A stretch of DNA of 37,391 nucleotides. Origin: JBGCDD01 sp045105075 (GTDB lineage: Bacteria > Pseudomonadota > Alphaproteobacteria > Rhodobacterales > Rhodobacteraceae). The notes beneath the pieces were generated by a model. The model had not been told where the DNA came from, searched no databases, and saw only the letters and a program-made list of their open reading frames with translations. Each line of letters opens with the position of its first letter. Within the stretch, counting starts at the first letter, position 1. A program made the translations under genes and the position numbers. Positions 23,566 to 32,282 of the stretch are shown here, piece by piece. The stretch lies in assembly GCA_045105075.1 (NCBI GenBank), contig JBGCDD010000109.1, positions 1 to 37,391 of the forward strand, in the 5' to 3' direction.

Positions 23566-25191
23566 ATGGTTGACGTCAGGTATGACATTGCGTTCCGCCT
23601 TTATCCCTACGAACGGGTGCCAGCGCAGGACAAAGGCCCGCAACGACACCCGGTGGTCATCGTCGGCGGCGGCCCCATTGGCATGGCCGCCGCGCTTGAT
23701 CTGGGGCTGAAAGGCACGCCGGTTCTGGTGCTCGACGATCATGAAGGCGTGGGGCAAGGCAGCCGTGCGATCTGTTTTGCCAAACGCACACTGGAAATCG
23801 CCGACCGTCTGGGCGCAGGGCCAAAAATGGTCAACAAAGGCGTGGTCTGGAATGTCGGTCGCGTGTTTCACGGACCTGATCAGCTGTTTGAATTCAACCT
23901 ACAACCGGAAGACGGGCACAGCTATCCGGCCTTCATCAATCTCCAACAGCCCTACTTTGAAAAATTCCTGGTCGAACAAATCCGTGAGGCTCAGGCCAAC
24001 GGGGCGCCCATCGAAATTCGCGGCAAGAACGCTGTCTCAGGTTTTGAACAGCACGCGGATCACGTCACCCTCACGATCGACACGCCAGAAGGCCCCTATC
24101 AGCTCGAGGCCGATTGGCTGATCGCCTGTGACGGCGCCCGTTCTGCGATCCGCGATATGATGGGCCTCAGCTTTGATGGCCGGGTGTTCGAAGACAACTT
24201 CCTGATCGCCGATGTCAAAATGACGGCCGATTTCCCCACCGAACGCTGGTTCTGGTTCGAACCGCCGTTCAAGGATGCAGGCCAATCCGCACTGCTGCAC
24301 AAACAGCCCGACGACATCTGGCGCATCGATTTCCAGCTCGGTTGGGACATTGACCGCGCCGCCGAGCTAGACCCCGACAAAATCCGCAGCCGATGCGATG
24401 CGATGCTGGGCGAAGGCGCCGAGTATGACCTGGAATGGACCTCGATCTACACGTTCCAATGCCGCCGCATGGAAGAATTTCGCCACGCTCGGGTGCTGTT
24501 TGCCGGCGACAGCGCGCATCAGGTGTCACCCTTTGGCGCGCGCGGTGCCAATTCCGGGGTGCAGGACGCTGACAATCTGGCCTGGAAACTTGACCTGGTG
24601 ATCAAAGGCCTCGCGCCTGATGCCTTGCTTGACAGTTACTCTAGCGAACGCGCCCACGGCGCCGATGAAAACATCCTCAATTCCACCCGCGCGACTGATT
24701 TTCTGACCCCAAAAAGTGAGATCAGCAAGATTTTCCGCAATGCCGTTCTGGATCTTGCCCGCGACCATGCCTTTGCCCGCCCGCTGGTCAATTCCGGGCG
24801 GCTGTCAGTGCCTTGTGTCTATGACAATCTGCCGCTGAACGGTCCTGATGCGCCGTCCATGCCCGATCGAACCCGCCCGGGGGCGCCCTGTCTTGATGCG
24901 CCGTTGGCAAACGGCCACCTGATCTCGCAACTGCCAGGGCAATTCACAGTTTTGGCGATCAACACCAGCCCGCCAGACCTGTCTCACGTCAACGGAATCG
25001 CACTGACGCAAGTGTCCCTGAACACCGCCCAAGACGATCCAACCGGCGCGCTTGCTGCGCGATACCTCGGCGACGCGCCCCACGCCATCTACCTGATCCG
25101 CCCCGATCAACACGTCGCCGCAAGATGGCAAACCGCCAACACCGACGATCTGCACCGCGCGGTTTTGCAAGCCACAGCCCAAGGAACCTAA
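23566..25191 (+). CDS. FAD-dependent aromatic hydroxylase, probably 3-hydroxyphenylacetate 6-hydroxylase flavoprotein (MhaA-like)
   Basis: The 541-residue group A flavoprotein monooxygenase follows AAGAGGAG. The dinucleotide-binding motif is VVIVGGGPIGMAAALDL (30-46), the DG motif is LIACDGARSAIRDMMG, and the GD motif is VLFAGDSAHQVSPFGARGAN. The C-terminal 120 residues look like the thioredoxin-like domain of MhpA/phenol hydroxylase relatives (GAPCLDAPLANGHLISQLPGQFTVLAINTS). In Pseudomonas putida a flavoprotein MhaA with a small coupling protein MhaB makes homogentisate from 3-hydroxyphenylacetate next to hmgABC; the small DUF2783 gene directly behind this one fits that pair. The substrate is inferred from context. 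Confidence 0.85.
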   Translation: MVDVRYDIAFRLYPYERVPAQDKGPQRHPVVIVGGGPIGMAAALDLGLKGTPVLVLDDHEGVGQGSRAICFAKRTLEIADRLGAGPKMVNKGVVWNVGRVFHGPDQLFEFNLQPEDGHSYPAFINLQQPYFEKFLVEQIREAQANGAPIEIRGKNAVSGFEQHADHVTLTIDTPEGPYQLEADWLIACDGARSAIRDMMGLSFDGRVFEDNFLIADVKMTADFPTERWFWFEPPFKDAGQSALLHKQPDDIWRIDFQLGWDIDRAAELDPDKIRSRCDAMLGEGAEYDLEWTSIYTFQCRRMEEFRHARVLFAGDSAHQVSPFGARGANSGVQDADNLAWKLDLVIKGLAPDALLDSYSSERAHGADENILNSTRATDFLTPKSEISKIFRNAVLDLARDHAFARPLVNSGRLSVPCVYDNLPLNGPDAPSMPDRTRPGAPCLDAPLANGHLISQLPGQFTVLAINTSPPDLSHVNGIALTQVSLNTAQDDPTGALAARYLGDAPHAIYLIRPDQHVAARWQTANTDDLHRAVLQATAQGT

Positions 25192-25194
25192 CCC

Positions 25195-25386
25195 ATGACT
25201 GTGACCCTAACCCCCAATATTTCTGACCCCGATGGCTTCTATGACGAGCTGATTGGCGCCCATCAAAACCTCAGCAAAGACCAAAGCGATGCCCTGAATG
25301 CGCGTCTTCTATTGGTGCTGGCCAACCACATCGGCGACCGCGAGGTGTTGCGTCACGCAATCGCCGTGGCCAAAGGCGCCCAGTAA
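25195..25386 (+). CDS. DUF2783 small protein, likely coupling partner of the flavoprotein hydroxylase (MhaB-like)
   Basis: The 63-residue protein starts 4 bases after the hydroxylase stop, with CAAGGAAC as binding site. Its sequence (SDPDGFYDELIGAHQNLSKDQSDALNARLLLVLANHIGDREVLRHAIAVA) fits the DUF2783 family, which is almost always found behind MhaA-like hydroxylases. A coupling role (preventing wasteful NADH oxidation by the flavoprotein) is known for MhaB and inferred here. It is predicted to be all-helical and cytoplasmic, and is the last gene of the operon. Confidence 0.85.
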   Translation: MTVTLTPNISDPDGFYDELIGAHQNLSKDQSDALNARLLLVLANHIGDREVLRHAIAVAKGAQ

Positions 25387-25410
25387 CCAAAGCCAATCGC
25401 AACTGGTTTT

Positions 25411-25454
25411 CCTCTTGCCAAAAATATCCCGGGGGGCAAGGGGGCAGCGCCCCC
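25411..25454 (-). repeat. Dispersed repeat, copy 3, with terminator-like hairpin
   Basis: GGGGGC/GCCCCC (25440-25454, loop AGC) on the minus strand is followed by CCCCCCGGGATATTTTTGGC and AAGAGG. It is a second variant of the same repeat class: a GC-rich hairpin, CCGGGA-TATTTTTGG and a purine-rich end. It lies between two convergent genes, where it could end transcription from both sides. Confidence 0.7.
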
Positions 25455-25477
25455 ATTGCAACGCCTGCAAAACGTCA

Positions 25478-26131
25478 TCACGCCAAGTGCAGCGCCGGCC
25501 GCCGGCGACGCAGCACCTCATAAATCAAAAGGTAAGGTGCATAAAACGCGACCATCTGAACCAAATCAAACGGACCGGTGAAATCCGCGCGAATACCGAT
25601 GCCACCCGTAGCGAGCGTCCAAATCCCATAGTGAACGCGGTAAATCCATGACCCAAGCGCCAGAATAATCAACCGTGTGGCCCAAACACGGTGAATCGGC
25701 ATGCGCGCGCGGGCCGCCCGCAAAGTTTGGACCGCGGCCAAAACCATGCAGGCCCCATAGAAACCAAAGCCCAGATCCATCGCCAAACCGCCAATGGTGC
25801 CTTGGGTCAACACATAAAAACACCCGCCCAACCCCGTCACCAAAGCCAGGCCAATCAGCGCGTACCCCAACACCCGATGCGCCACCGGCCAGCGTCGTCG
25901 TATCGGCCCAATCAACTGCAAGGGCGCCAAAAAGCTCAGCGCTCCACCCAGCACCATATGCCCGTATATCGCAATGTTAGAGCCATTATCACCCCTGTGA
26001 AACAACCGCGAGGCTTGCTCGAGAACACTGTTCATCTGCAGACCACGGCCAATCGCGTGCTGGGCAAACGGAAACACCGCCAGCAACAACAGACACAGTC
26101 CAAATCCGGCGGCAATGGGTTTGATATGCAT
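25478..26131 (-). CDS. DUF2306 membrane protein
   Basis: The 217-residue protein has six to seven hydrophobic helices: IAAGFGLCLLLLAVFPFA, an IYGHMVLGGALSFLAPLQLI helix, RVLGYALIGLALVTGLGG and others. The H-x2-x-G...L.P.Q....R....HRVLGY pattern is the mark of DUF2306 predicted membrane proteins. Start ATG 26131 (MHIKPIAAG) is preferred; the frame is open to 26176, but that stretch (MMGIGASKPSG) adds a polar segment. Function is unknown. It converges with the homogentisate operon. Confidence 0.78.
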   Translation of the reverse strand: MHIKPIAAGFGLCLLLLAVFPFAQHAIGRGLQMNSVLEQASRLFHRGDNGSNIAIYGHMVLGGALSFLAPLQLIGPIRRRWPVAHRVLGYALIGLALVTGLGGCFYVLTQGTIGGLAMDLGFGFYGACMVLAAVQTLRAARARMPIHRVWATRLIILALGSWIYRVHYGIWTLATGGIGIRADFTGPFDLVQMVAFYAPYLLIYEVLRRRRPALHLA

Positions 26132-26257
26132 AAGGCAACCTAGCCCGCTCGGCTTTGACGCTCCAATCCCCATCAATGTCGCAGGACGCCATATCTCTTG
26201 TTTGTCTCGGATCAGCGCCTAAACTGCAGGCAATCCAAGCCGAGTGGGGAAATCACG

Positions 26258-26890
26258 ATGAAGACGCTTTACTCCTGGAACACCCCGAATGGGCGCAAAA
26301 TATCGATCGCGCTCGAGGAAATGGGGCTGGCCTATGATTGCAAGGCGGTCGACATCACCAAAGGCGAACAAATGGCGCCTGATTTTCTGGCGATGAACCC
26401 GAACAACAAAATACCAGTTCTGGCCGACGCAGATGGCACAATTGTTAACGAAACCAATGCCATTTTGCTTTATCTCGGGCGTCAAACTGGCCAGTTCATG
26501 CCCCCCGAGGACAGCTCCGCCTATTGGAAAATGATGGAATGGTTGATGTGGCAGGCCAGCGGTTTTGGGCCAATGCTGGGGCAGGCGCACCACTTTTTGC
26601 ACTATAACAGCGGAAAATCCGAATATGCCGAAGCGCGTTATCACAAAGAGGCCGTGCGGCTTTACAACGTCTTGGACCGCTATCTGACCGGGCGTGATTT
26701 CATGTTGGACGAGATCTCGATCCTCGAGTTTGCAATCTGGCCCTGGGTGTCGCGATATGAGTATCAGCGCATTGATTTGGCTGACTTTCCGGCGGTTCGT
26801 GATTGGTATGTGCGTTGTGCCGCGCGCCCGGCTTTTGTGCGTGGTTATGCACAGCCCAACGATGTCGGTCCGATCCCGATGCCAGGGTGA
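26258..26890 (+). CDS. Glutathione S-transferase, Nu/YghU-like class
   Basis: The 210-residue protein starts at ATG 26258. The N-terminus YSWNTPNGRKISIALEEMGLAYD carries the TPNG motif of Nu-class and beta-like GSTs (YghU, YfcG), whose Thr/Asn contact glutathione disulfide. The cis-Pro segment is NPNNKIPVLADADGTIVNETNAILLYLG. The C-terminal domain includes EWLMWQASGFGPMLGQAHHF, also typical of YghU/YfcG, and EISILEFAIWPWVSRYEY. Disulfide-bond oxidoreductase or organic peroxide activity is known for the class. It is a single gene convergent with the RTX-like gene. Confidence 0.88.
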   Translation: MKTLYSWNTPNGRKISIALEEMGLAYDCKAVDITKGEQMAPDFLAMNPNNKIPVLADADGTIVNETNAILLYLGRQTGQFMPPEDSSAYWKMMEWLMWQASGFGPMLGQAHHFLHYNSGKSEYAEARYHKEAVRLYNVLDRYLTGRDFMLDEISILEFAIWPWVSRYEYQRIDLADFPAVRDWYVRCAARPAFVRGYAQPNDVGPIPMPG

Positions 26891-26926
26891 TTTCACGTGG
26901 TGGTTGATCCTTCAGCTATCTGGCCC

Positions 26927-26946
26927 TGGCCCGCAAAAACGGGCCA
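26927..26946. terminator. Hairpin between convergent GST and RTX genes, likely bidirectional terminator
   Basis: TGGCCCG and CGGGCCA form a perfect 7-bp stem around CAAAAA. It ends one base before the stop codon of the RTX gene and 36 bases after the GST stop. No long T run follows on either strand, so termination strength is uncertain. Confidence 0.55.
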
Positions 26947-28245
26947 TCACAGCAGCAAGAAAGGTGAGTCGAATTCGGATAGGTCCAGGAAGTCAGCGCG
27001 GCTTATGTCCTTGAGAATAAGCGAGTATTGACCGACTTCGATGTGCAGGTTTTTGCCATACTGGACAGCGTTGTAATGGTCGGTGAAGTCACGAATATCG
27101 TAGGCTAAAGCTGTATCATACAGTAAAAAATCGGACTCAATTGCGCGAAATTTTGGGGCCAGCTGAAACCCAACGATGATGTCGTGACCTGGCACAGTGC
27201 TGTCAAATTGGAAGTAAAAAGCATCGCGCCCGTCGCCGCTGATGATGCGGTCATTGCCTGAAAAAGACGCAAAGTGATCATCGCCTGCCCCCCCCACCAT
27301 CAGGGTACGGTCTGCGCCGCCCAAAAGGTAGTCATCGCCGCGCCCACCAAACAAGCGCTCAGTCTGGCCGTGGACATGGGTTTCATCCCGATTGCCATAT
27401 CCGCGCGCAGAGATGTTATCATCGCCCGCCCCACCGTGGATTTCATCGCCGCCACGACCGCCAAACACATTATCATCGCCAGATCCGGCGAAAATCACAT
27501 CACGGCCATTCTGGCCCTCAATCAAATCGTCGCCGGCACCCGATCTTACGTGGTCGTGCCCGCCACCGGCCAGGATCATATCATAGTGGCGCGAGCCTTC
27601 AATCGTATCATCGGCGCGGTCATAACGCTGGTTGATGTTTTTGAATTTGAACGTGTCACTGATCAGGGCGCTGTGGGCATCAAACTTATCTGCGCCCAGG
27701 TCAGGCTGATCCGCCATCGGTTCGAATAGTGGCTGAAAATGCGTCAATAGGATGCCTTTGATCTTTTCGTAAAATTCAGGGCGATTCAGCTCGTTTTGCT
27801 CCGTCTGAAAATAGCTTTCTGCTTCGGCGTAGGCCGCGTCAATTGCGGGTTGAAGCACCTTGCTGGGGTCAGGGCCATCAAGAAGGTAAGCTTCGAAAAA
27901 ATGCCGAAAATTCCCTGGATCCTTGGCATTTGTTCCGTAAACAAGTGTAGTTGTTTCGGTTCCAACCTTGATTTTGGCATAGTTGATGTCGGTGAAATGC
28001 CAGTCGAGCGAGGACAGATAAATATGATCTTGGGTTTTGGGCGGAACCGGTTGGAAGCTGTCATGGAGCGTGACAGGGTTTTCGGGTGCGATCCAGAATG
28101 GCGCGCTGTTTGGACTGTAATCAAGCGAGATACCCGGTGTAGGATCAAGCAGGGAATGGCCAGTAAGGAAATAGCGCCCAAAGATGGGCCAAACACTCAG
28201 TTCAGGCAGTTTGGCGCCGTAAATTTCACTTTGTTCAACCAACAT
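26947..28245 (-). CDS. RTX (haemolysin-type calcium-binding repeat) protein
   Basis: The 432-residue protein has an N-terminal 200-residue region of unknown fold with an Asp/Pro-rich start. Residues about 220-345 then carry degenerate nonapeptide RTX repeats (GGGHDHVRSGAGDDLIEG, GSGDDNVFGGRGGDEIHGGAGDD, GGRGDDYLLGG, GGAGDDHF) that form a calcium-binding beta-roll. The tail ends in hydrophobic SEFDSPFLLL, as expected of a C-terminal type I secretion signal. There is no Sec signal, consistent with ABC-type export, but no exporter genes are adjacent. An AAAGGA site precedes the ATG. The N-terminal domain has no recognised catalytic motif, so the activity is unknown. Confidence 0.85.
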   Translation of the reverse strand: MLVEQSEIYGAKLPELSVWPIFGRYFLTGHSLLDPTPGISLDYSPNSAPFWIAPENPVTLHDSFQPVPPKTQDHIYLSSLDWHFTDINYAKIKVGTETTTLVYGTNAKDPGNFRHFFEAYLLDGPDPSKVLQPAIDAAYAEAESYFQTEQNELNRPEFYEKIKGILLTHFQPLFEPMADQPDLGADKFDAHSALISDTFKFKNINQRYDRADDTIEGSRHYDMILAGGGHDHVRSGAGDDLIEGQNGRDVIFAGSGDDNVFGGRGGDEIHGGAGDDNISARGYGNRDETHVHGQTERLFGGRGDDYLLGGADRTLMVGGAGDDHFASFSGNDRIISGDGRDAFYFQFDSTVPGHDIIVGFQLAPKFRAIESDFLLYDTALAYDIRDFTDHYNAVQYGKNLHIEVGQYSLILKDISRADFLDLSEFDSPFLLL

Positions 28246-28375
28246 ATAAAACGTCCTTTCTGGACCTGCTTAAATCAGCGTCGGTATGTCAGAACTGGAT
28301 GAAGAATTGGTTTGCGCAACTGCGAGAACCCACCCCTTTTGGAACAAGGGATGGGTCTGATTGGCGTGGGATGGC

Positions 28376-29620
28376 TCAGTTGTTGGTTGGGATTTGAAAC
28401 AGCGGCAAAGCTGCGGTTTTTGGCGCGGCCCCGGTGCTGAGCGCCAAAACTGAAAGCCGGTCGGCGGTTTGGCCCAGAACGGGCGCGTCGGTGGTGTCCG
28501 CTTTCAGCGTCAGAGCCATCCAGGCAGTGGCGTTTTCGGGCTGGCGCAACGTGCCAAAGCCTTCGCGCACCTGATGGCTGACCAACTCGCCGTAGCCATG
28601 CTGCCCCAGCGCGCTCAGCATCACAGCCGAGGCCAGCGCCATTTCGGCCTTGTCCGCGCGGTAACCCATGCCCAGACACACCCGCGCGGTCATCGCCAGT
28701 TGCTCGGTGGGCTGGCCCGAGCCATCCAGCACCTGGCGAGTGTCGCGCAGCACGATATCGGCGCTGTCGCTTTCAACCCGCGCCACATGGGGCGCCAGAA
28801 ACTGCGAAAAGGCGGCGCACTGGGTCGAGATCTGCTCGGCGTTGACACCGGGCATTGTGCCAAGCAGCGCGGTGGCATCGGCGGTGGCATAGGTGCGGGC
28901 CATGCAGAATTGCTCGTTCAGGGCGAATTCCACATCATTGACACGGGTCGCGGTGGACAGACCTCCGTTGGCGGCGGTCAGCGCACTGATCTGATCACAA
29001 TGGGCGCTGATCGAGCGAGTGGGTTCCACCAAGGGCAACACCGGCAGGCTGGGCACAGGCGCTGGCCCGTCGGGCACCGCAACCTGACGCGGCAATGGAA
29101 CCGGCGTTGGCATCGGGATCGGGCGCTGCACAGGCGGCGGCGCCACATTGGCCACGCCCAACTGTTCATTGCGATAGGCGCGCAACAGACCGGAGGGGCC
29201 TTGCGATGCCATGATCTGGTTGTAGGGCGGCATGTGGCTGTGGTTCAACGCGCGCTGGTGGCTGTTGGTCAGAAATGCGTGTTCGTGCGGGTCAAGCCGG
29301 CCATCCGCGTGAAACCCCATGCGGCTTTGATACTGCGCCACCGCATTGCGGCTGTTGCGCCCCATCACACCGTCAACCGACCCCGCCTGAAAGCCAAAGT
29401 AGTTCAGCGCACTTTGGGCATTGCGGTTTTGCTGACGATGCGGGTTGGGTGCTTTTGACCCGCCACCCTTATGTTTGTTCTTGTTAAGCGCGTTGACCAG
29501 GATCCCGATCCCAACGCCGATTGCAATTTTTTCGGCCGCGTTGCCGGCCTGTGCCTGCTGCACCGGTGTCAGCGCCATCGAGGCGGCCAGAAAGGATGCG
29601 CAAAGGTTTCGTTTCAACAT
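28376..29620 (-). CDS. Secreted peptidoglycan-binding-domain protein of unknown function
   Basis: The 414-residue protein (ATG 29620 behind GGAGGG) has a Sec signal (MLKRNLCASFLAASMALTPVQQAQAG). A short hydrophobic segment IAIGVGIGILVNAL (about 32-44) follows, then a peptidoglycan-binding-1-like domain (residues 67-118: NAQSALNYFGFQAGSVDGVMGRNSRNAVAQYQSRMGF) and a Pro-rich linker (about 150-190). A 220-residue C-terminal Ala-rich domain with several Cys (SAHCDQI, EQFCMARTY, STQCAAF) is unrecognised. It lies between the RTX and arsJ genes without overlap and is probably transcribed singly. A periplasmic cell-wall role is inferred. Confidence 0.8.
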   Translation of the reverse strand: MLKRNLCASFLAASMALTPVQQAQAGNAAEKIAIGVGIGILVNALNKNKHKGGGSKAPNPHRQQNRNAQSALNYFGFQAGSVDGVMGRNSRNAVAQYQSRMGFHADGRLDPHEHAFLTNSHQRALNHSHMPPYNQIMASQGPSGLLRAYRNEQLGVANVAPPPVQRPIPMPTPVPLPRQVAVPDGPAPVPSLPVLPLVEPTRSISAHCDQISALTAANGGLSTATRVNDVEFALNEQFCMARTYATADATALLGTMPGVNAEQISTQCAAFSQFLAPHVARVESDSADIVLRDTRQVLDGSGQPTEQLAMTARVCLGMGYRADKAEMALASAVMLSALGQHGYGELVSHQVREGFGTLRQPENATAWMALTLKADTTDAPVLGQTADRLSVLALSTGAAPKTAALPLFQIPTNN

Positions 29621-29731
29621 GTCGTGCCCTCCAGAAAAGCTGTGTTCTGGAACCACCCTAAGAGACTGCGGCACCGTGCGACGAGAGGGGTTATGTCAGA
29701 GAAAACTGCCGTGCTTCGGAATTAATCTGAA

Positions 29732-31018
29732 TTAATGATCTGCCCCCTGAACCGGGGCGTCGGCTGCCAGGACTGGGTGCAATCGGGCCACCGCGAGCGC
29801 GGACACAACCAGCATCGCGGCGGCAGTGGCCAGCGTCACAGCCAGCCCGCCGATCTGATAGGTCAGCCCCGACAAAAGCGTGCCGACCAGCCGCCCGCCC
29901 GCGTTGGCCATATAGTAAAACCCGACATCCATCGTCACCCGGTCGGCGCGGGTGAAGGCAAGGATCAGATAGGAATGCAACGCGGAATTGACCGCAAAGA
30001 TCGCCCCAAAGACCAGCAGCCCGATCACCAGCAAAGCGCTGAGCCAGGGCTGTGGACCCGGCGCAACCCAAACGGCAAATGCCAGCGCGGCCGGCACCAC
30101 AGCCAGGGCCAAAGCCCAGCCGCGCGCCATTGTCACAAACGCGGCCTCGGGCCGGGTCGCGGCGCCCAGCAGACGCGGCGCGCTGGCCTGAACCGCGCCG
30201 TAAAAGATGATCCAAAGCGCCATAAACGTGCCAATCAGGAAAAACGCAGCGCGGTTGCCGGTCTCGGTGCCATCCGACAGGACTGCGTAGAAATAGACCG
30301 GGATGCCAACCACGAACCACACATCGCGGGCGCCAAACAGAAACACACGCGCCGCTGACAGCCAATTGATGTTGGCCGATTTGGAAAAAACCTCTGAGAC
30401 TTTCGCGCCTTTGCGCCCTTTTGGCAGGCCCGGCGGCATCGCCAAAACCACGCCGATCAGCACGGTTGCCAAAACCGCCGCCATGATCCCCAGCGCCCAG
30501 TCAAATCCCAAAGTGCCCAGCAGCACCGCACCCAGCAAGAATCCGATGCCTTTGACGGCGTTTTTTGATCCGGTCAGAATGGCGACCCAGCGAAACAGCC
30601 CGCCGTTTTCAGTTGGTGCCAACAATTTGACCGCCGATTTCGATGACATTTTCGCCAGATCCTTGGCCACGCCGCTGGCGCCCTGCACGATCATCACAAA
30701 GGCCACAGATGCGCCCACGGCCCACCCGGGATCAAGCTGGGTCAGCGCGATCAACGCCATCACTTGTAGCCCTAATCCGCAGAATAGGGTCGAAGTCAGC
30801 CCAAACCGCGCGGCAATCCACCCCGCCGACAGATTGGTGATCATCCCAGCGATTTCATAGAGCACAAACAGATAGGCCAGCTGGATCGGCGAAAACCCAA
30901 GCGTGTGAAAATGCAACAGCACCAACATCCGCAACGCGCCGTCGCTCAGCATAAACGCCCAATAGGCAGCGGTGACGGCGATATAGGCCGACATCCCCTG
31001 CGGGCGCTCCGGCTGCAT
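29732..31018 (-). CDS. arsJ: ArsJ, organoarsenical (1-arseno-3-phosphoglycerate) exporter
   Basis: The 428-residue major facilitator protein has about 12 helices. The sequence SDGALRMLVLLHFHTLGFSPIQLAYLFVLYE at the N-terminus, AKDLAKMSSKSAVKLL in the middle and MDVGFYYMANAGGRLVGTLLSGLTYQ near the C-terminus are typical of ArsJ. It acts with the neighbouring GAPDH, which uses arsenate in place of phosphate; the product leaves the cell through ArsJ and breaks down outside, giving arsenate resistance. Its start overlaps the GAPDH stop by one base (TGATG). No arsR or arsC lies in the window. Confidence 0.92.
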   Translation of the reverse strand: MQPERPQGMSAYIAVTAAYWAFMLSDGALRMLVLLHFHTLGFSPIQLAYLFVLYEIAGMITNLSAGWIAARFGLTSTLFCGLGLQVMALIALTQLDPGWAVGASVAFVMIVQGASGVAKDLAKMSSKSAVKLLAPTENGGLFRWVAILTGSKNAVKGIGFLLGAVLLGTLGFDWALGIMAAVLATVLIGVVLAMPPGLPKGRKGAKVSEVFSKSANINWLSAARVFLFGARDVWFVVGIPVYFYAVLSDGTETGNRAAFFLIGTFMALWIIFYGAVQASAPRLLGAATRPEAAFVTMARGWALALAVVPAALAFAVWVAPGPQPWLSALLVIGLLVFGAIFAVNSALHSYLILAFTRADRVTMDVGFYYMANAGGRLVGTLLSGLTYQIGGLAVTLATAAAMLVVSALAVARLHPVLAADAPVQGADH

Positions 31019-32016
31019 CAGACCGAGGCCCCAACCATCAGCGCGACATCAACCAGCCGGTGGGTATAGCCCATTTCATTGTCGTACCAGGCGTAGATTT
31101 TGACCTGCGTGCCATTGATCACCAGAGTCGACAGCGCGTCGATGATGCTGGAGCGGGTGTCATTGGTGTAATCCGCCGAGACCAGCGGGCGTTCCTCATA
31201 CCCCAGAATGCCAGCCATCGGCCCATCTGCGGCGGCTTTGAACAACGCGTTGACCTCTTGCACGGTGGTGTCGCGGTTCAATTCAAACACACAATCGGTG
31301 ATGGATGCGTTCAGCAATGGCACCCGCACCGCATGGCCATTCAGGCGCCCGGCAAGTTCGGGGTATATCAGCGTGATCGCGGTGGCGCTGCCGGTCGTGG
31401 TCGGGATCAATGAATTCAGAGCCGAGCGGGCGCGGCGCAGATCCTTGGCGGGGCGGTCGACGATGGTTTGCGTGTTGGTTACATCGTGGATCGTGGTGAT
31501 TGAGCCGTGGCGGATGCCGATGGACTCGTGCAGCACTTTGACAACCGGCGCCAAACAGTTGGTGGTGCAAGACGCGGCGGTGACGATGCGATGCGTGTCC
31601 GGGTCGTAGGTGTTTTCATTGACGCCCATCACGATATTGGCTGCGCCGCTGTCTTTCACCGGCGCCGAAATCACAACCTTTTTTGCGCCGGCCTCGAAAT
31701 AGGGCGCCAGGCTGGCCTCGGTTTTGAACGCGCCGGTGCAGTCGATCACCACATCCACACCGTCCATCGGCAGATCGGACAGATCCCGCGTGCCGACAAA
31801 CGGCAGACGCACGCCATTGATGATCACGGCGTCGCTGTCATGGGCAAACTCCGCATTCCAACGGCCATGCACCGTGTCAAATTCCAGCAAATGCGCGTGC
31901 ATGCCTGGATCGCCAACCGCATCGTTAATCCAGGCGATTTTTGCGCCGCGTTCAAGCAGCGGTTTCAACGCCAGCTTGCCGATGCGGCCGAGCCCGTTCA
32001 GAGCGTAAACAGTCAT
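31018..32016 (-). CDS. ArsJ-associated glyceraldehyde-3-phosphate dehydrogenase
   Basis: The 332-residue enzyme has the NAD-binding NGLGRIGKLALKPLLERG at the N-terminus and the catalytic ASCTTNCLAP (Cys150), with His of HDVTNTQTIVDRP. The YAWYDNEMGYTHRLVDV C-terminus is conserved. Pairing with arsJ, by a one-base overlap, marks it as the arsenate-resistance GAPDH making 1-arseno-3-phosphoglycerate rather than the glycolytic enzyme. The start has AAGGA 7 bases upstream. The upstream 266 bases to the RepB remnant hold no gene that I can support. Confidence 0.93.
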   Translation of the reverse strand: MTVYALNGLGRIGKLALKPLLERGAKIAWINDAVGDPGMHAHLLEFDTVHGRWNAEFAHDSDAVIINGVRLPFVGTRDLSDLPMDGVDVVIDCTGAFKTEASLAPYFEAGAKKVVISAPVKDSGAANIVMGVNENTYDPDTHRIVTAASCTTNCLAPVVKVLHESIGIRHGSITTIHDVTNTQTIVDRPAKDLRRARSALNSLIPTTTGSATAITLIYPELAGRLNGHAVRVPLLNASITDCVFELNRDTTVQEVNALFKAAADGPMAGILGYEERPLVSADYTNDTRSSIIDALSTLVINGTQVKIYAWYDNEMGYTHRLVDVALMVGASV

Positions 32017-32282
32017 GTGGCGTCCTTAAATTGATCTCGGGATGTCAGCCACCAAACAGGTTCGGATGGCGCGGAGAATCGAGTTTTCATGGGTCATGGA
32101 TATTGGAATTGGGCAGGACGAAAAGTGAATTTTTTGTAACACGTTCGCTGTGGGGGTTTTCATGTCTGCACCACACTCGGGCCCGTCAGTGCGCAATCAG
32201 CGTGCATAGGATCATGGCAATAGTGACAGCAAAATAGTTGTTAACGGAACTTTCCCTGATCACGATGCAAAGGTGCAAACCA

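Noticed and set aside
22525..23871. 448-residue minus-strand open frame opposite the MBL and hydroxylase genes
   Set aside because: The plus-strand genes are certain by motifs and operon structure; the antisense translation has no domain.
29717..29740. Repeated GAATTAAT units near the end of arsJ
   Set aside because: Only two short copies, one overlapping the stop codon; too little to call a regulatory site.
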